Origin: Flavobacterium cellulosilyticum
Lineage (GTDB): Bacteria > Bacteroidota > Bacteroidia > Flavobacteriales > Flavobacteriaceae
Length of the DNA stretch: 64,000 nt
Direction: 5' to 3'
NCBI RefSeq assembly: GCF_004349355.1
Contig: NZ_SMFK01000008.1
Coordinates: 461 to 64,460 of the forward strand
Shown here: positions 38,171 through 46,486 of the stretch, one piece after another
Position numbering within the stretch: position 1 is the first letter of the stretch
Layout: every line of letters starts with the position of its first letter
Notes under the pieces: generated by a model
What the model was told of the DNA's origin: nothing
The model's database searches: none
Seen by the model: the letters and a program-made list of their open reading frames with translations, nothing else
Translations under genes and position numbers: made by a program

Positions 38171-38740
38171 GTTTTTATAGTTAGCGATTATGAGTAATTC
38201 TAGTCTAATTATTCTGAAATATAGAAAATCCAAAGGCAGTCCATTTTAATTTTTAAATGGACTGCCTTTTCTGTTTTAACTTATGTATGCATTATATAGG
38301 AATGTTGTGACAGTACTAAATCTATAATTCCATTAAATTTATTTTTTATAACAACAAATAACATTATTGATATTTGAAAAAAAAATAAAAACATTATCGA
38401 AAATTTGAAATTATATTGATTCCTATTTTAAACTTTTCTATGACAAAACAGAAACTGATGGTGCAATCTTTTTTCTTATTAATCAAATTCACTATATTCA
38501 CTTAAACAAAAAAAAAGAAAGTTTATTTGTTTTTATAGTTACACTTAAAGTGCTATTGTAAAAAAAATAAGTTGCATTGAAAAATCAATAGTTGATTGCA
38601 TTCAGATCATTCTACTGGACAACTATATTCAAAAATAAATCTAGAGTCACATTTAACCCTCTTTTAAAAACAGAAGGCTGAAAAGACTTAAATGAATTTC
38701 AATCAAAAATCTCTTAACAAAAAACCAGATAGAAACTAAA
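38171..38740. other. Intergenic region
   Basis: 570 AT-rich bases. It contains the terminator at 38232-38269. The remainder shows only homopolymer runs and a 21-codon frame at 38440-38505 that I do not trust. The promoter of the DUF2461 gene should lie near the right end. Confidence 0.5.
38232..38269 (+). terminator. Intrinsic terminator of the DUF4998 lipoprotein
   Basis: A 15-bp perfect stem AAAGGCAGTCCATTT / AAATGGACTGCCTTT with an 8-base loop, followed by a short T-run. Confidence 0.88.
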
Positions 38741-39430
38741 ATGGAAAACACCAAAATACTCCCAAATACTATTACCTTTCTAAAAAACCTCGAAACAAAC
38801 AACAATAGAGAATGGTTTGCAGAAAACAAGCAAACATATATCGAAGCACAAGCCAACATCATTACCTTTGTTGACGAACTTATACTACTCATGAATACCC
38901 ACGATGCTATTGAAAACACATCGGGTAAAAAAAGTTTATATCGCATTTATAATGATGTTCGTTTTAGTAAAGATAAATCGCCTTATAAACCTCGATTTGC
39001 TTTTAGTTTGCAACGTGCAACTAAGTTAAAAAGAGGCGGATATTATGTAAATATACAACCCGGCAATACTTTTTTGGCCTGCGGTTTTTTCTCCCCTAAT
39101 CCCGAAGACTTGAAAAGAATCAGAAAAGACATAGAAGTCATTCCTGGAGCATGGCGCAAAATTTTAAATGCAAAGCCAATCATCGCTAATTTTGTGGAAT
39201 TGGCAGGAAATAAAGTACCTACTTTCCCAAAAGGATTCCCTAAAGACCATGAAGCGATTGATTTAATTCGACACAAACAATTTATTTTGAGACATAATTT
39301 TACAGATCAAGATGTAATAGACCCCGAATTTGTTAATAAAACAAATGAAATCTTCAAAACAGTACGCCCCTTTTTTGATCACCTGACTTTAGTACTCACA
39401 ACTGATTTAAATGGAGAAATCAATGTTTAA
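38741..39430 (+). CDS. DUF2461 family protein
   Basis: 229 residues, soluble. The family pattern is clear: FLKNLETNNNREWFAENK at the N-terminus, then YRIYNDVRFSKDKSPYK and GYYVNIQPGNTFLACGFF, and a C-terminal FFDHLTLVL. DUF2461 (TIGR02453) proteins are widespread and of unknown function. There are no membrane segments, signal peptide or known catalytic motif. It is a stand-alone gene. Confidence 0.88.
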   Translation: MENTKILPNTITFLKNLETNNNREWFAENKQTYIEAQANIITFVDELILLMNTHDAIENTSGKKSLYRIYNDVRFSKDKSPYKPRFAFSLQRATKLKRGGYYVNIQPGNTFLACGFFSPNPEDLKRIRKDIEVIPGAWRKILNAKPIIANFVELAGNKVPTFPKGFPKDHEAIDLIRHKQFILRHNFTDQDVIDPEFVNKTNEIFKTVRPFFDHLTLVLTTDLNGEINV

Positions 39431-39807
39431 AAACTCCTATTGAGCAGAGAGTCCTAAACTGTGTAAAATTATAAGTAATCAATATAATCAAATATTACAT
39501 CGTCTGTTTGATTACAATCGCTAGTCACCTATTTTTACCTCTAAATAAAATTGAAATAGTATTTGGTCTCGTCTATAATTGTGAAATTTTACTCTTAAAT
39601 CAAACCTAATACATTCCAAGAATCAGTATTATTAATTTCATTTTTATACTAATTAAAAAATTATTAATTGATGTAGTCAAATACTGTGTTATAAAGAGTA
39701 CTAAAAAAATACAATACAAAAATAAATTATTTCAAATAGTAATAAAAAAAAATATAAATTTACATCCCAAATAAACTTCAAATAACAACTAACTTAATCT
39801 CAACCTT
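39431..39807. other. Intergenic region
   Basis: 377 AT-rich bases. The end (aactaacttaatctcaacc before the ATG) is a leader type common before envelope genes of this group. No gene, hairpin or clear promoter is supported. Confidence 0.45.
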
Positions 39808-41157
39808 ATGAAAAAATTATTTATCTTCTTTGCATTATGTGCTCTAAACATGTCAGCTCAGGACCATTTTTCTGGTATTAAAAACTCCAACAAAGTTGGA
39901 ATACTCAGTATAAGCACTAACCCTGCTGAACTTTCTAATTTAGGCAACAAATACGATGTGAATTTTTTCTCTTTTAGTATAAGTGCCTCAAACAACAAAA
40001 TAGGCTTTAAAGATCTAATAAACTCCAACAACAATATCGAAGAACTAATTTTTCAAGGAAACGAACCTGTGAATTTACGTATTGATGCTGAAATATACGG
40101 GCCAGGTTTTGCAATGAAACACAACAAATGGGCATTTGGAATAACTACAAAATCCTATATAAAAGGAAACTTAGTAGATCTTGACCCACAGTTGGGTAAA
40201 GCAATTATAGACGGAAATACCTCTAATATATTAAACTCAACACTTTTAAAAAGTGATTATAATCAGCGTTTGAATGCTACCACTTGGGGCGAATTAGGTT
40301 TCACAGTAGCAAGAAATTTATTTGAAAATGAAAAACATAAATTCAATGGAGGTGCTTCTATTAAATTATTATTCCCTGGTTCTTATGCCAACATTGGAAT
40401 CGATAAATTCCAAGGAAAACTTGATTACAGATTAAATGGCACTAGCCCAACAGCCTATTTAAGTGGTGTAAACACACAATTAAACATTGCTTATTCAGAA
40501 AATTTGGCTAATTCAAAAGATTATACAAAATCATTATTTGGAACTTTAAATGGTATGGCTCTTGATTTTGGAATCAACTACCAATTAAAAGATAAAGACA
40601 GTTATAAATTGAATGCAGGAATTGCCATAAAAAACATTGGAGAACTTACTTTTAAAAACAATAATAACTCTTCAACTAACTATACTTTAAACATTCCAAC
40701 GGGTACTATTACCAGTCCAGGTCTTGATCTAAGTCTATTTCAAAATGTTACAAGTATTAAAGATGCAGAAAACACCTTATTAGGAACACCTTATTTAACT
40801 AAAAAACAGTCCGAAACTAATATAAAAGTAAAATTACCTTCTGTTTTTTCTGCTTATGCCGATTTTAAAGTAGTTTCGAAACTCTATGTTTCTATTTTTA
40901 CACAGCAAAAAATCGGAAACGACAATGAGAATAATCAAATAACATCTCAAAATGTAACTTCAATTACGCCACGTTTTTCATTAAAAAATTTCGAAGTGTT
41001 TTCACCTTGGGCAAATAATGAAATTTCTGGAACTACAGGTGGTTTTGGATTACGTATTTATGGACTTTATTTTGGATCAAGTTCGATTATTACTGCATTA
41101 ACCAGCGATACAAAACAAGCAGATTTCTATATGGGATATCGTTTAGGATTACGCTAA
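39808..41157 (+). CDS. DUF5723 outer-membrane protein
   Basis: 449 residues with a signal peptide (1-17, ending NMSAQ). The mature protein alternates short amphipathic strands with turns, and opens with the family pattern STNPAELSNLGNKYDVNF; the C-terminus GFGLRIYGLYFGSSSIITAL and FYMGYRLGLR fit a beta-barrel end. DUF5723 proteins are found in Bacteroidota and are presumed outer-membrane porin-like barrels. Function unknown. A palindromic terminator follows. Confidence 0.8.
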   Translation: MKKLFIFFALCALNMSAQDHFSGIKNSNKVGILSISTNPAELSNLGNKYDVNFFSFSISASNNKIGFKDLINSNNNIEELIFQGNEPVNLRIDAEIYGPGFAMKHNKWAFGITTKSYIKGNLVDLDPQLGKAIIDGNTSNILNSTLLKSDYNQRLNATTWGELGFTVARNLFENEKHKFNGGASIKLLFPGSYANIGIDKFQGKLDYRLNGTSPTAYLSGVNTQLNIAYSENLANSKDYTKSLFGTLNGMALDFGINYQLKDKDSYKLNAGIAIKNIGELTFKNNNNSSTNYTLNIPTGTITSPGLDLSLFQNVTSIKDAENTLLGTPYLTKKQSETNIKVKLPSVFSAYADFKVVSKLYVSIFTQQKIGNDNENNQITSQNVTSITPRFSLKNFEVFSPWANNEISGTTGGFGLRIYGLYFGSSSIITALTSDTKQADFYMGYRLGLR

Positions 41158-41203
41158 AAAATCATATTACTAATATATTTTAATTCTATTTAAATTAAAA
41201 AGC

Positions 41204-41235
41204 AAAACCCCATAAAATTAATTTTATGGGGTTTT
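41204..41235. terminator. Bidirectional terminator, near-perfect palindrome
   Basis: A 15-bp arm AAAACCCCATAAAAT pairs with its complement across 2 bases, flanked by A and T runs. It serves the DUF5723 gene (+) and the transaldolase gene (-). Confidence 0.88.
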
Positions 41236-41257
41236 CTATAAGAATAAATGCAATAAA

Positions 41258-41914
41258 TTACTTATTTCCTTTTTCGAAATCAGCAACAAATTGTGCCAAT
41301 CCAATATCCGTTAGTGGGTGTTTCAACAAACCTGCAATGGCAGACAATGGTCCTGTAATTACATCTGCTCCAATTTTTGCACAATTTACAATATGCATGG
41401 TGTGACGTACAGAAGCTGCAAGAATTTGAGTTTCGTAACCGTAGTTATCATAAATCAATCTGATTTCTTCAATAAGCGCCAAACCATCTGTTGATATATC
41501 GTCTAAACGACCAATAAAAGGAGAAACATAAGTTGCTCCAGCTTTTGCAGCCAATAATGCTTGTCCAGCTGAAAATACCAATGTTACATTAGTCTTAACT
41601 CCCTTTTCCGAAAAATATTTAGCAGCCATAACACCTTCTTTTGTCATAGGTAATTTTACTACAATTTGGTCATGTAAATCTGCTAATTCTTCACCTTCTT
41701 TGATCATTCCATCATAATCAAGTGCATTTACTTCTGCACTTACATCTCCGTCCACAAGGTTACAAATGTCAACATAATGTTTCAAAATGTTGTTTTTTCC
41801 AGAAATACCTTCTTTAGCCATCAATGATGGATTAGTTGTTACCCCATCTAAAACACCTAATGCTTGTGCTTCTTTAATTTGTGCTAAATTCGCTGTGTCA
41901 ATAAAAAATTTCAT
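41258..41914 (-). CDS. tal: Transaldolase, short TalC/MipB-like form
   Basis: Start set at 41914 ([12 protein letters not shown]), the conserved beginning of the family; the longer frame adds 16 residues. 218 residues. It moves dihydroxyacetone units in the non-oxidative pentose phosphate pathway. Motifs: [13 protein letters not shown], the Schiff-base lysine in [10 protein letters not shown], and SPFIGRLDD. The phenylalanine in the last motif, where fructose-6-phosphate aldolases have tyrosine, favours transaldolase activity. A dispersed repeat lies just upstream (41953-42029). Confidence 0.9.
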   Translation of the reverse strand: MKFFIDTANLAQIKEAQALGVLDGVTTNPSLMAKEGISGKNNILKHYVDICNLVDGDVSAEVNALDYDGMIKEGEELADLHDQIVVKLPMTKEGVMAAKYFSEKGVKTNVTLVFSAGQALLAAKAGATYVSPFIGRLDDISTDGLALIEEIRLIYDNYGYETQILAASVRHTMHIVNCAKIGADVITGPLSAIAGLLKHPLTDIGLAQFVADFEKGNK

Positions 41915-41952
41915 AATATATTTATATTTAAATTGTGTATTCTTTTTTTTGG

Positions 41953-42029
41953 GCGTGACCACAAGGGTCAGGCTCTACATTACAATCTCCCGTGAAAAAC
42001 GGGAGGATTTCCATTGCGATCCTTCACGC
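41953..42029. repeat. Dispersed GCGTGA/TCACGC-bounded intergenic repeat, copy 2
   Basis: A 77-base version of the element at 6245-6368: it has the same GCGTGA end, GGGTCAGGCT, TTACAATCT, an inner hairpin (CCCGT-gaaaa-ACGGG), AGGATTTCCATTGCGATCC and TCACGC. The middle is shorter and its hairpin differs in sequence. It lies between two leftward genes, as copy 1 does. Confidence 0.8.
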
Positions 42030-42049
42030 AAATAAAAAATCGCTGCAAA

Positions 42050-42853
42050 TTACAACTTATAATGATTCATAAGCATTTTTTCATAGACTTTATCAGGCAT
42101 AATACGTTTCAGTACTATAGAAAACTTCTGCATAAACACCCCTACTTTATAATGAATACTTGGATTTGGGTTCTGAATTATTTTATAAACCGCCTCAGCC
42201 ATTTCATTAGGATTACTCCCACTATCAACGTGTTCGTCCATCATTTTCAACGTATTTCCATACGGAATTTCATATGCCGAATCCTTAATTAGAGGAGCAT
42301 GAAAACGTCCTGAAGCGATATTTGTCGCAAAGTCACCAGGCGCAACATTGGTGATATTTATTCCAAAAGGCTTTACTTCCATTCTTAATCCTTCTGTAAT
42401 CAACTCTAACGCTCCTTTTGAAGCAGAATAAACACTGCGATAAGGCAACCCCATATAACCAGCAATCGAAGTAATATTAATAATCAAACCAGAGTTTTGA
42501 GAACGCATTTGGGGCAGCACCGCTTTCATAACTTCAATAGGTCCAAACAAATTAATTTCAAAATTATTCTTGATTTCTACTGTTGGAATTTCTTCCAATG
42601 GACCAGTAATACCAACTCCAGCATTATTAATAACAATATCCAATTTTCCAGAAATGGCAACAATTTTGGATACAGCCGCAACTATAGAATCTACATTTCG
42701 AACATCCAGTTTAACCAATGGGAAAACAGAATTCAAAATGCGTTCTGGATTTCTGCTGGTTCCATAAACTACAAAACCTTTGTTGTGCAAAAATTCGCCA
42801 ATTGACTTCCCTATTCCCGAAGAACCGCCAGTAATTAGTACTACTTTTTCCAT
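42050..42853 (-). CDS. Short-chain dehydrogenase/reductase
   Basis: 267 residues, a classical SDR. The NAD(P) motif TGGSSGIGKSIG is at residues 8-19, NNAG at about 81-84, the catalytic serine in INITSIAGYMG and the catalytic YSASKG (Tyr and Lys) at about 145-150. The C-terminal end is hydrophobic and basic. The substrate cannot be told from the sequence. The gene reads leftward toward the transaldolase, with a repeat between. Confidence 0.88.
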   Translation of the reverse strand: MEKVVLITGGSSGIGKSIGEFLHNKGFVVYGTSRNPERILNSVFPLVKLDVRNVDSIVAAVSKIVAISGKLDIVINNAGVGITGPLEEIPTVEIKNNFEINLFGPIEVMKAVLPQMRSQNSGLIINITSIAGYMGLPYRSVYSASKGALELITEGLRMEVKPFGINITNVAPGDFATNIASGRFHAPLIKDSAYEIPYGNTLKMMDEHVDSGSNPNEMAEAVYKIIQNPNPSIHYKVGVFMQKFSIVLKRIMPDKVYEKMLMNHYKL

Positions 42854-42913
42854 TTTAGATTATAGATTTCGGATTATAGATTTGAAGAACGAAATAAGTC
42901 CAAAAATAAAAAA

Positions 42914-42933
42914 ATCACGCTAAAAGGCGTGAT
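42914..42933 (-). terminator. Terminator of the SRP RNA gene
   Basis: Minus strand stem ATCACGC / GCGTGAT with a 6-base loop, followed by seven T, about 45 bases after the folded part of the RNA. Confidence 0.75.
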
Positions 42934-42977
42934 AAATATCTATAAAATTACTTTGTAACTTCTTATAATTAAAAAAT

Positions 42978-43070
42978 GGCAAGCGACCTACATCGCACCG
43001 CTCAACCACTTACCCTTGCTATGTTCCCATCCTGGGGGATTCTGCAGGAGCTGGTCGTGTAGGACTTGCC
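42978..43070 (-). ncRNA. ffs: Signal recognition particle RNA, small bacterial type
   Basis: On the minus strand the ends pair (GGCAAG...TCCTACA with TGTAGG...CTTGCC). The apex holds the domain IV hallmark: CCCCCAGG, a stem AUG-GGAA-CAU with a GGAA tetraloop at 43027-43024, and AGCAAGGGTAAG as the asymmetric loop strand. About 93 bases, as expected for a 4.5S-like RNA. It pairs with Ffh to target ribosomes making membrane proteins. It has a strong promoter and an intrinsic terminator. The exact 5' and 3' ends are inferred. Confidence 0.88.
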
Positions 43071-43074
43071 GGTG

Positions 43075-43104
43075 CAAATATACAACCTATTTTATATTTT
43101 ACAA
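43075..43104 (-). promoter_or_regulatory. Promoter of the SRP RNA gene
   Basis: Minus strand TTG (43104-43102), 19 bases, TATATTTG (43082-43075): an almost ideal Bacteroidetes sigma-A promoter placed directly before the RNA. Confidence 0.75.
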
Positions 43105-43158
43105 GTGCTTTGTACCTATAAAATAAGGTTGTATCTTGCATTTCAAAAAAAATATTTT

Positions 43159-44208
43159 ATGAGAAATTATAACTTCCTATTTATCATTTTATTAGGAACT
43201 ATTTTAGCTAGTTGTGGTGGTACAAAAAAAGGTGAAAATTCTTTATTTACTTTTAATAATTCTAATTTTAAAGCAAATTATATCCTTCAAGATGCAATTG
43301 AATTAGGTGTTTTAAATCCAAATACTAAAAATATTGATAGTATAGCCTATTATGTAAATAACAAAAAAGTAGGTGCCGCAAAAGGAAATTCTAAAATATC
43401 CTTTAATCTAAAAGACCAAAAATTAGGGTATCAGTACTTAAAAGCTGTTGTCTATTTTGAAGGCGAAAACTCCGAAGCTATTGCAAGAATTGAACTAGTT
43501 TCCAGCATCCAACCTAAATTATTAAAATATACTATCATAAATAAATACCCTCATGACATTGGCTCTTTTACAGAAGGTTTAGAATTTTACAAAGATACTT
43601 TGTATGAAAGTACTGGACTTAACGGAAAATCATTCCTTAGAAAATACGATTATAAAACAGGTAAAGTCTTCAAGCAAATTGATTTAGATTCACAATATTT
43701 TGGAGAAGGTATTACATTCCTAAACAACAAATTATATCAATTAACTTGGCAAAATAAAACTGGTTTTATTTATAATGCCACTACATTAAAACTAGAAAAA
43801 ACATTTAAATACGATAAAGACATTGAAGGTTGGGGAATGACAAATGACGGAAAATACATTTATCAAACGGATAAAACCGAGAGAATTTGGAAAATGGATC
43901 CCGAAACTCAAAAAATGATTGATTATGTCAATGTATATTCCGGAGATTCAAAAATACCTAGCATCAACGAATTAGAATGGATTAATGATAAAATATATAC
44001 TAATGTATGGCAAAAAGACGCCATAGCTGTTGTAAATCCAACAACAGGTGCTGTTGAAGGAATTTTAGACATGTCAGGATTGAGAAAATTCATCAAAAAC
44101 CCTGAAGCTGAAGTCCTAAATGGAATTGCCTACAATCCAAAAACAAAAACCATTTTTGTAACCGGTAAAAACTGGGATACTTTATTCGAAATAACCGTTT
44201 CAGAATAA
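43159..44208 (+). CDS. Glutaminyl-peptide cyclotransferase, lipoprotein
   Basis: Start set at 43159 (MRNYNFLF), giving a lipoprotein signal with lipobox ILASC (Cys19). The longer frame from 43066 runs through the SRP RNA promoter and is not credible. 349 residues. From about residue 130 the protein is a beta-propeller of the plant-type glutamine cyclotransferase family: YPHDIGSFTEGLEF, ESTGLNGKSFLRKYD, GEGITFLNNKLYQLTW, LEWINDKIYTNVW. These enzymes form N-terminal pyroglutamate with loss of ammonia. It is anchored at the periplasmic or outer face. It is followed by hutI after 11 bases. Confidence 0.88.
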   Translation: MRNYNFLFIILLGTILASCGGTKKGENSLFTFNNSNFKANYILQDAIELGVLNPNTKNIDSIAYYVNNKKVGAAKGNSKISFNLKDQKLGYQYLKAVVYFEGENSEAIARIELVSSIQPKLLKYTIINKYPHDIGSFTEGLEFYKDTLYESTGLNGKSFLRKYDYKTGKVFKQIDLDSQYFGEGITFLNNKLYQLTWQNKTGFIYNATTLKLEKTFKYDKDIEGWGMTNDGKYIYQTDKTERIWKMDPETQKMIDYVNVYSGDSKIPSINELEWINDKIYTNVWQKDAIAVVNPTTGAVEGILDMSGLRKFIKNPEAEVLNGIAYNPKTKTIFVTGKNWDTLFEITVSE

Positions 44209-44219
44209 TTTTACATTAA

Positions 44220-45461
44220 ATGAAAACCCTAATTATCAACATCAAGGAATTAATTCAAGTGCGGGACAAATCCGTATTGAAAGTTTCTGGTGCTGAAATG
44301 GCAGTTTTACCCACTATTAAAAACGCCTATTTAGTCTTACAAAATGATCTCATTGCCGATTTTGGTTTTATGGAGGATATGCCCGAAGATTTAAATCCTG
44401 AAAAATGCATTGATGCTTATGGTAAAATGGTTTTACCTGCTTGGTGTGACAGTCATACGCATCTAGTTTATGCAGGAAATCGGGAACAGGAATTTGTGGA
44501 TAGAATCAATGGCCTTAGCTACGAAGAAATTGCTAATCGTGGTGGAGGAATATTAAATTCAGCCAAAAAACTGAACGAAACTAGCGAAGAAGAAATCTAC
44601 GACCAATCGAAAGTTCGATTAGAAGAAATCATGCGATTAGGGACTGGTGCTCTAGAAATAAAATCAGGTTATGGATTGACTGTGGATGGTGAACTGAAAA
44701 TGCTCCGTGTTATTCAAAAATTATCCAATAATTATCCAATAACTATAAAAGCCTCTTTTCTTGGCGCTCATGCATTTCCATTGGAATTTGCTAAAAATCA
44801 TCAAGGCTATATTGATTTAATTATTAACGAAATGCTTCCCGAAATTGCCAAAAACAAATTGGCTGTATATATTGATGTGTTTTGTGAAATGGGTTATTTT
44901 ACCGTCGAAGAAACAGAACAAATTCTAGAAGCAGGAATCCGTTTTGGCTTAATCCCAAAAATTCATGTAAACCAATTTAATTCTATTGGCGGAATTAAAG
45001 CTGGAATAAAATACAATGCCCTAACAGTAGATCATCTTGAAGTAATGAAATCGGAAGATATAGAAGCATTAAAAAATAGCAAAACAATGCCAGTTGCATT
45101 ACCTTCTTGTTCTTATTTTCTTGGAATTCCATATACTCTATCCCGAGAATTAATTTCAAGCGGATTAGCTTTGGCGCTTGCAACCGATTATAATCCGGGC
45201 TCTACTCCATCTGGAAATATGAACTTTGTGGTTTCGACAGCATGTATTAAAATGAAATTAACTCCAGAAGAAGCCATAAATGCTGCAACGATAAATGGCG
45301 CTTATGCCATGGGAATTTCAAAAACTCATGGAAGTATCACCATTGGTAAGAAAGCCAACCTTATTATCACTAAACCTATTTCTAGCTATTACCAACTGCC
45401 TTATGCATTTGGCAGTAATTTAATTGACGCTGTTTTAATTGAAGGTGAGGTTTTTATATAA
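44220..45461 (+). CDS. hutI: Imidazolonepropionase
   Basis: 413 residues. It hydrolyses imidazolone propionate to formiminoglutamate, the third step of histidine degradation. Metal and substrate motifs: DSHTHLVYAGNREQEF (about 78-93), LGAHAFP, HVNQFNSIGG, VDHLE and the C-terminal ATDYNPGSTPSGNM. It belongs to the amidohydrolase superfamily and is cytoplasmic. It is probably co-transcribed with the preceding cyclotransferase. The hutG-like gene lies 1 kb further right on the same strand; hutH and hutU are not in the window. Confidence 0.95.
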   Translation: MKTLIINIKELIQVRDKSVLKVSGAEMAVLPTIKNAYLVLQNDLIADFGFMEDMPEDLNPEKCIDAYGKMVLPAWCDSHTHLVYAGNREQEFVDRINGLSYEEIANRGGGILNSAKKLNETSEEEIYDQSKVRLEEIMRLGTGALEIKSGYGLTVDGELKMLRVIQKLSNNYPITIKASFLGAHAFPLEFAKNHQGYIDLIINEMLPEIAKNKLAVYIDVFCEMGYFTVEETEQILEAGIRFGLIPKIHVNQFNSIGGIKAGIKYNALTVDHLEVMKSEDIEALKNSKTMPVALPSCSYFLGIPYTLSRELISSGLALALATDYNPGSTPSGNMNFVVSTACIKMKLTPEEAINAATINGAYAMGISKTHGSITIGKKANLIITKPISSYYQLPYAFGSNLIDAVLIEGEVFI

Positions 45462-45492
45462 AAAAAGAGGAGCAAAATTGCTCCTCTTTTTT
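45461..45492. terminator. Bidirectional terminator after hutI
   Basis: A 13-bp stem with core GAGGAGC / GCTCCTC, a 6-base loop and flanking A and T runs. It overlaps the last base of the hutI stop and also serves the coiled-coil gene on the minus strand. Confidence 0.88.
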
Positions 45493-45512
45493 TAATCTAT
45501 TTTGAAAATTGA

Positions 45513-46394
45513 TTATTTCAACGTAAAACTTGTTTTAGAAACCAATTCGTTTTTATCGAATACATTTACAAAGTACGTTCCTTTTTCGAAATTTTTCCCT
45601 GGTAAATCTTCTGAAACTTGAACTGTTTTGTTTTCATATTTCACATTAGTAATAAAACTATAAGTTAATGATTTTTCACCAAAATTTTCTGTTTTCTTGT
45701 CACCTAAAACATTGTTTTTACTGTCAATAACTTGAACATAATAGGTTTTATCTCCTGATTTGGCAATTTTATTTTCGGCAATTGTAAAACTAATTTTTAG
45801 CATATCTGCTCTTCCAGCTTTTTCAGTTTCAATTTGTTTACCTGAACTTCTCAATTTGTAAGCTGAAGTTTTCATGTTTAAAACTGTCAATTTAGAACCT
45901 AATTCAACTGTTTTAGAAAGGTCTTCGTTTTGACCAACTAAAACTTCATTGTATTTTTTTGATTCCCCTAATACAACTACAGTGCTATCTCGTTGTGTTG
46001 TTAATACTGTGTTTTGTTTTTTCAAACCTTCATTTTCTGCCATTAAATTTTTCATATTGGCTTGCAAAGCGAAAAGCTGTGTTTTGTATTTTGAAACATC
46101 CCCTTTTGAATGTTTTATATCATTCATTAGATTCACAACTTTGTCTCTTTCTTTAATTAATTCTTCTGACATCGACGTGTTTTCAGCAATAGCAGCATCA
46201 TAGGTAGTTTTCAAATCCTGCAAATCTTTCATAACAACATCTTTTTCAGATACAGATTTTGCTAACTCTGTTTGCACTAGTTTTGTATTTGAAGATAATT
46301 TATATATATAAACTAGACTTCCTACCAATAGAATTGCTAAAATGGCTATAATTACCTTTAGACTTGAGCTTGAATTGTTTTGTTGATCTTCCAT
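45513..46394 (-). CDS. Membrane-anchored coiled-coil protein of unknown function
   Basis: 293 residues. A single N-terminal membrane segment (about 12-30, LKVIIAILAILLVGSLVYIY) is followed by a long coiled coil (about 35-165, rich in K, E, L and Q heptads). A beta-rich C-terminal domain (about 185-293) contains KISFTIAENKIAKSGDKTYYVQVID and ends KTSFTLK. The protein is probably anchored in the inner membrane with the domain in the periplasm. I recognise no named family. It lies between hutI and the hutG-like gene on the other strand, with no evident functional link. Confidence 0.7.
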   Translation of the reverse strand: MEDQQNNSSSSLKVIIAILAILLVGSLVYIYKLSSNTKLVQTELAKSVSEKDVVMKDLQDLKTTYDAAIAENTSMSEELIKERDKVVNLMNDIKHSKGDVSKYKTQLFALQANMKNLMAENEGLKKQNTVLTTQRDSTVVVLGESKKYNEVLVGQNEDLSKTVELGSKLTVLNMKTSAYKLRSSGKQIETEKAGRADMLKISFTIAENKIAKSGDKTYYVQVIDSKNNVLGDKKTENFGEKSLTYSFITNVKYENKTVQVSEDLPGKNFEKGTYFVNVFDKNELVSKTSFTLK

Positions 46395-46462
46395 ATTTTA
46401 TTTTTTTTATTACAAATTTAATAATATAATTTGACCTATAAACGAATTCTAAACATTTATAT

Positions 46463-46470
46463 TATATTTG
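46463..46470 (+). promoter_or_regulatory. -7 element upstream of the hutG-like gene
   Basis: TATATTTG matches TAnnTTTG exactly, 16 bases before the start codon. No -33 element is found at the usual distance. Confidence 0.35.
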
Positions 46471-46486
46471 ATGTATATAATTTTTT

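Noticed and set aside
38440..38505. 21-codon frame starting MTKQKLM with a hydrophobic run
   Set aside because: It could be the decayed start of an envelope gene, but it is too short, nothing follows in frame, and the region is low-complexity.
43066..43158. Longer N-terminus of the glutaminyl cyclase gene
   Set aside because: It would run through the SRP RNA promoter and would put 31 residues before a perfect lipoprotein signal peptide.
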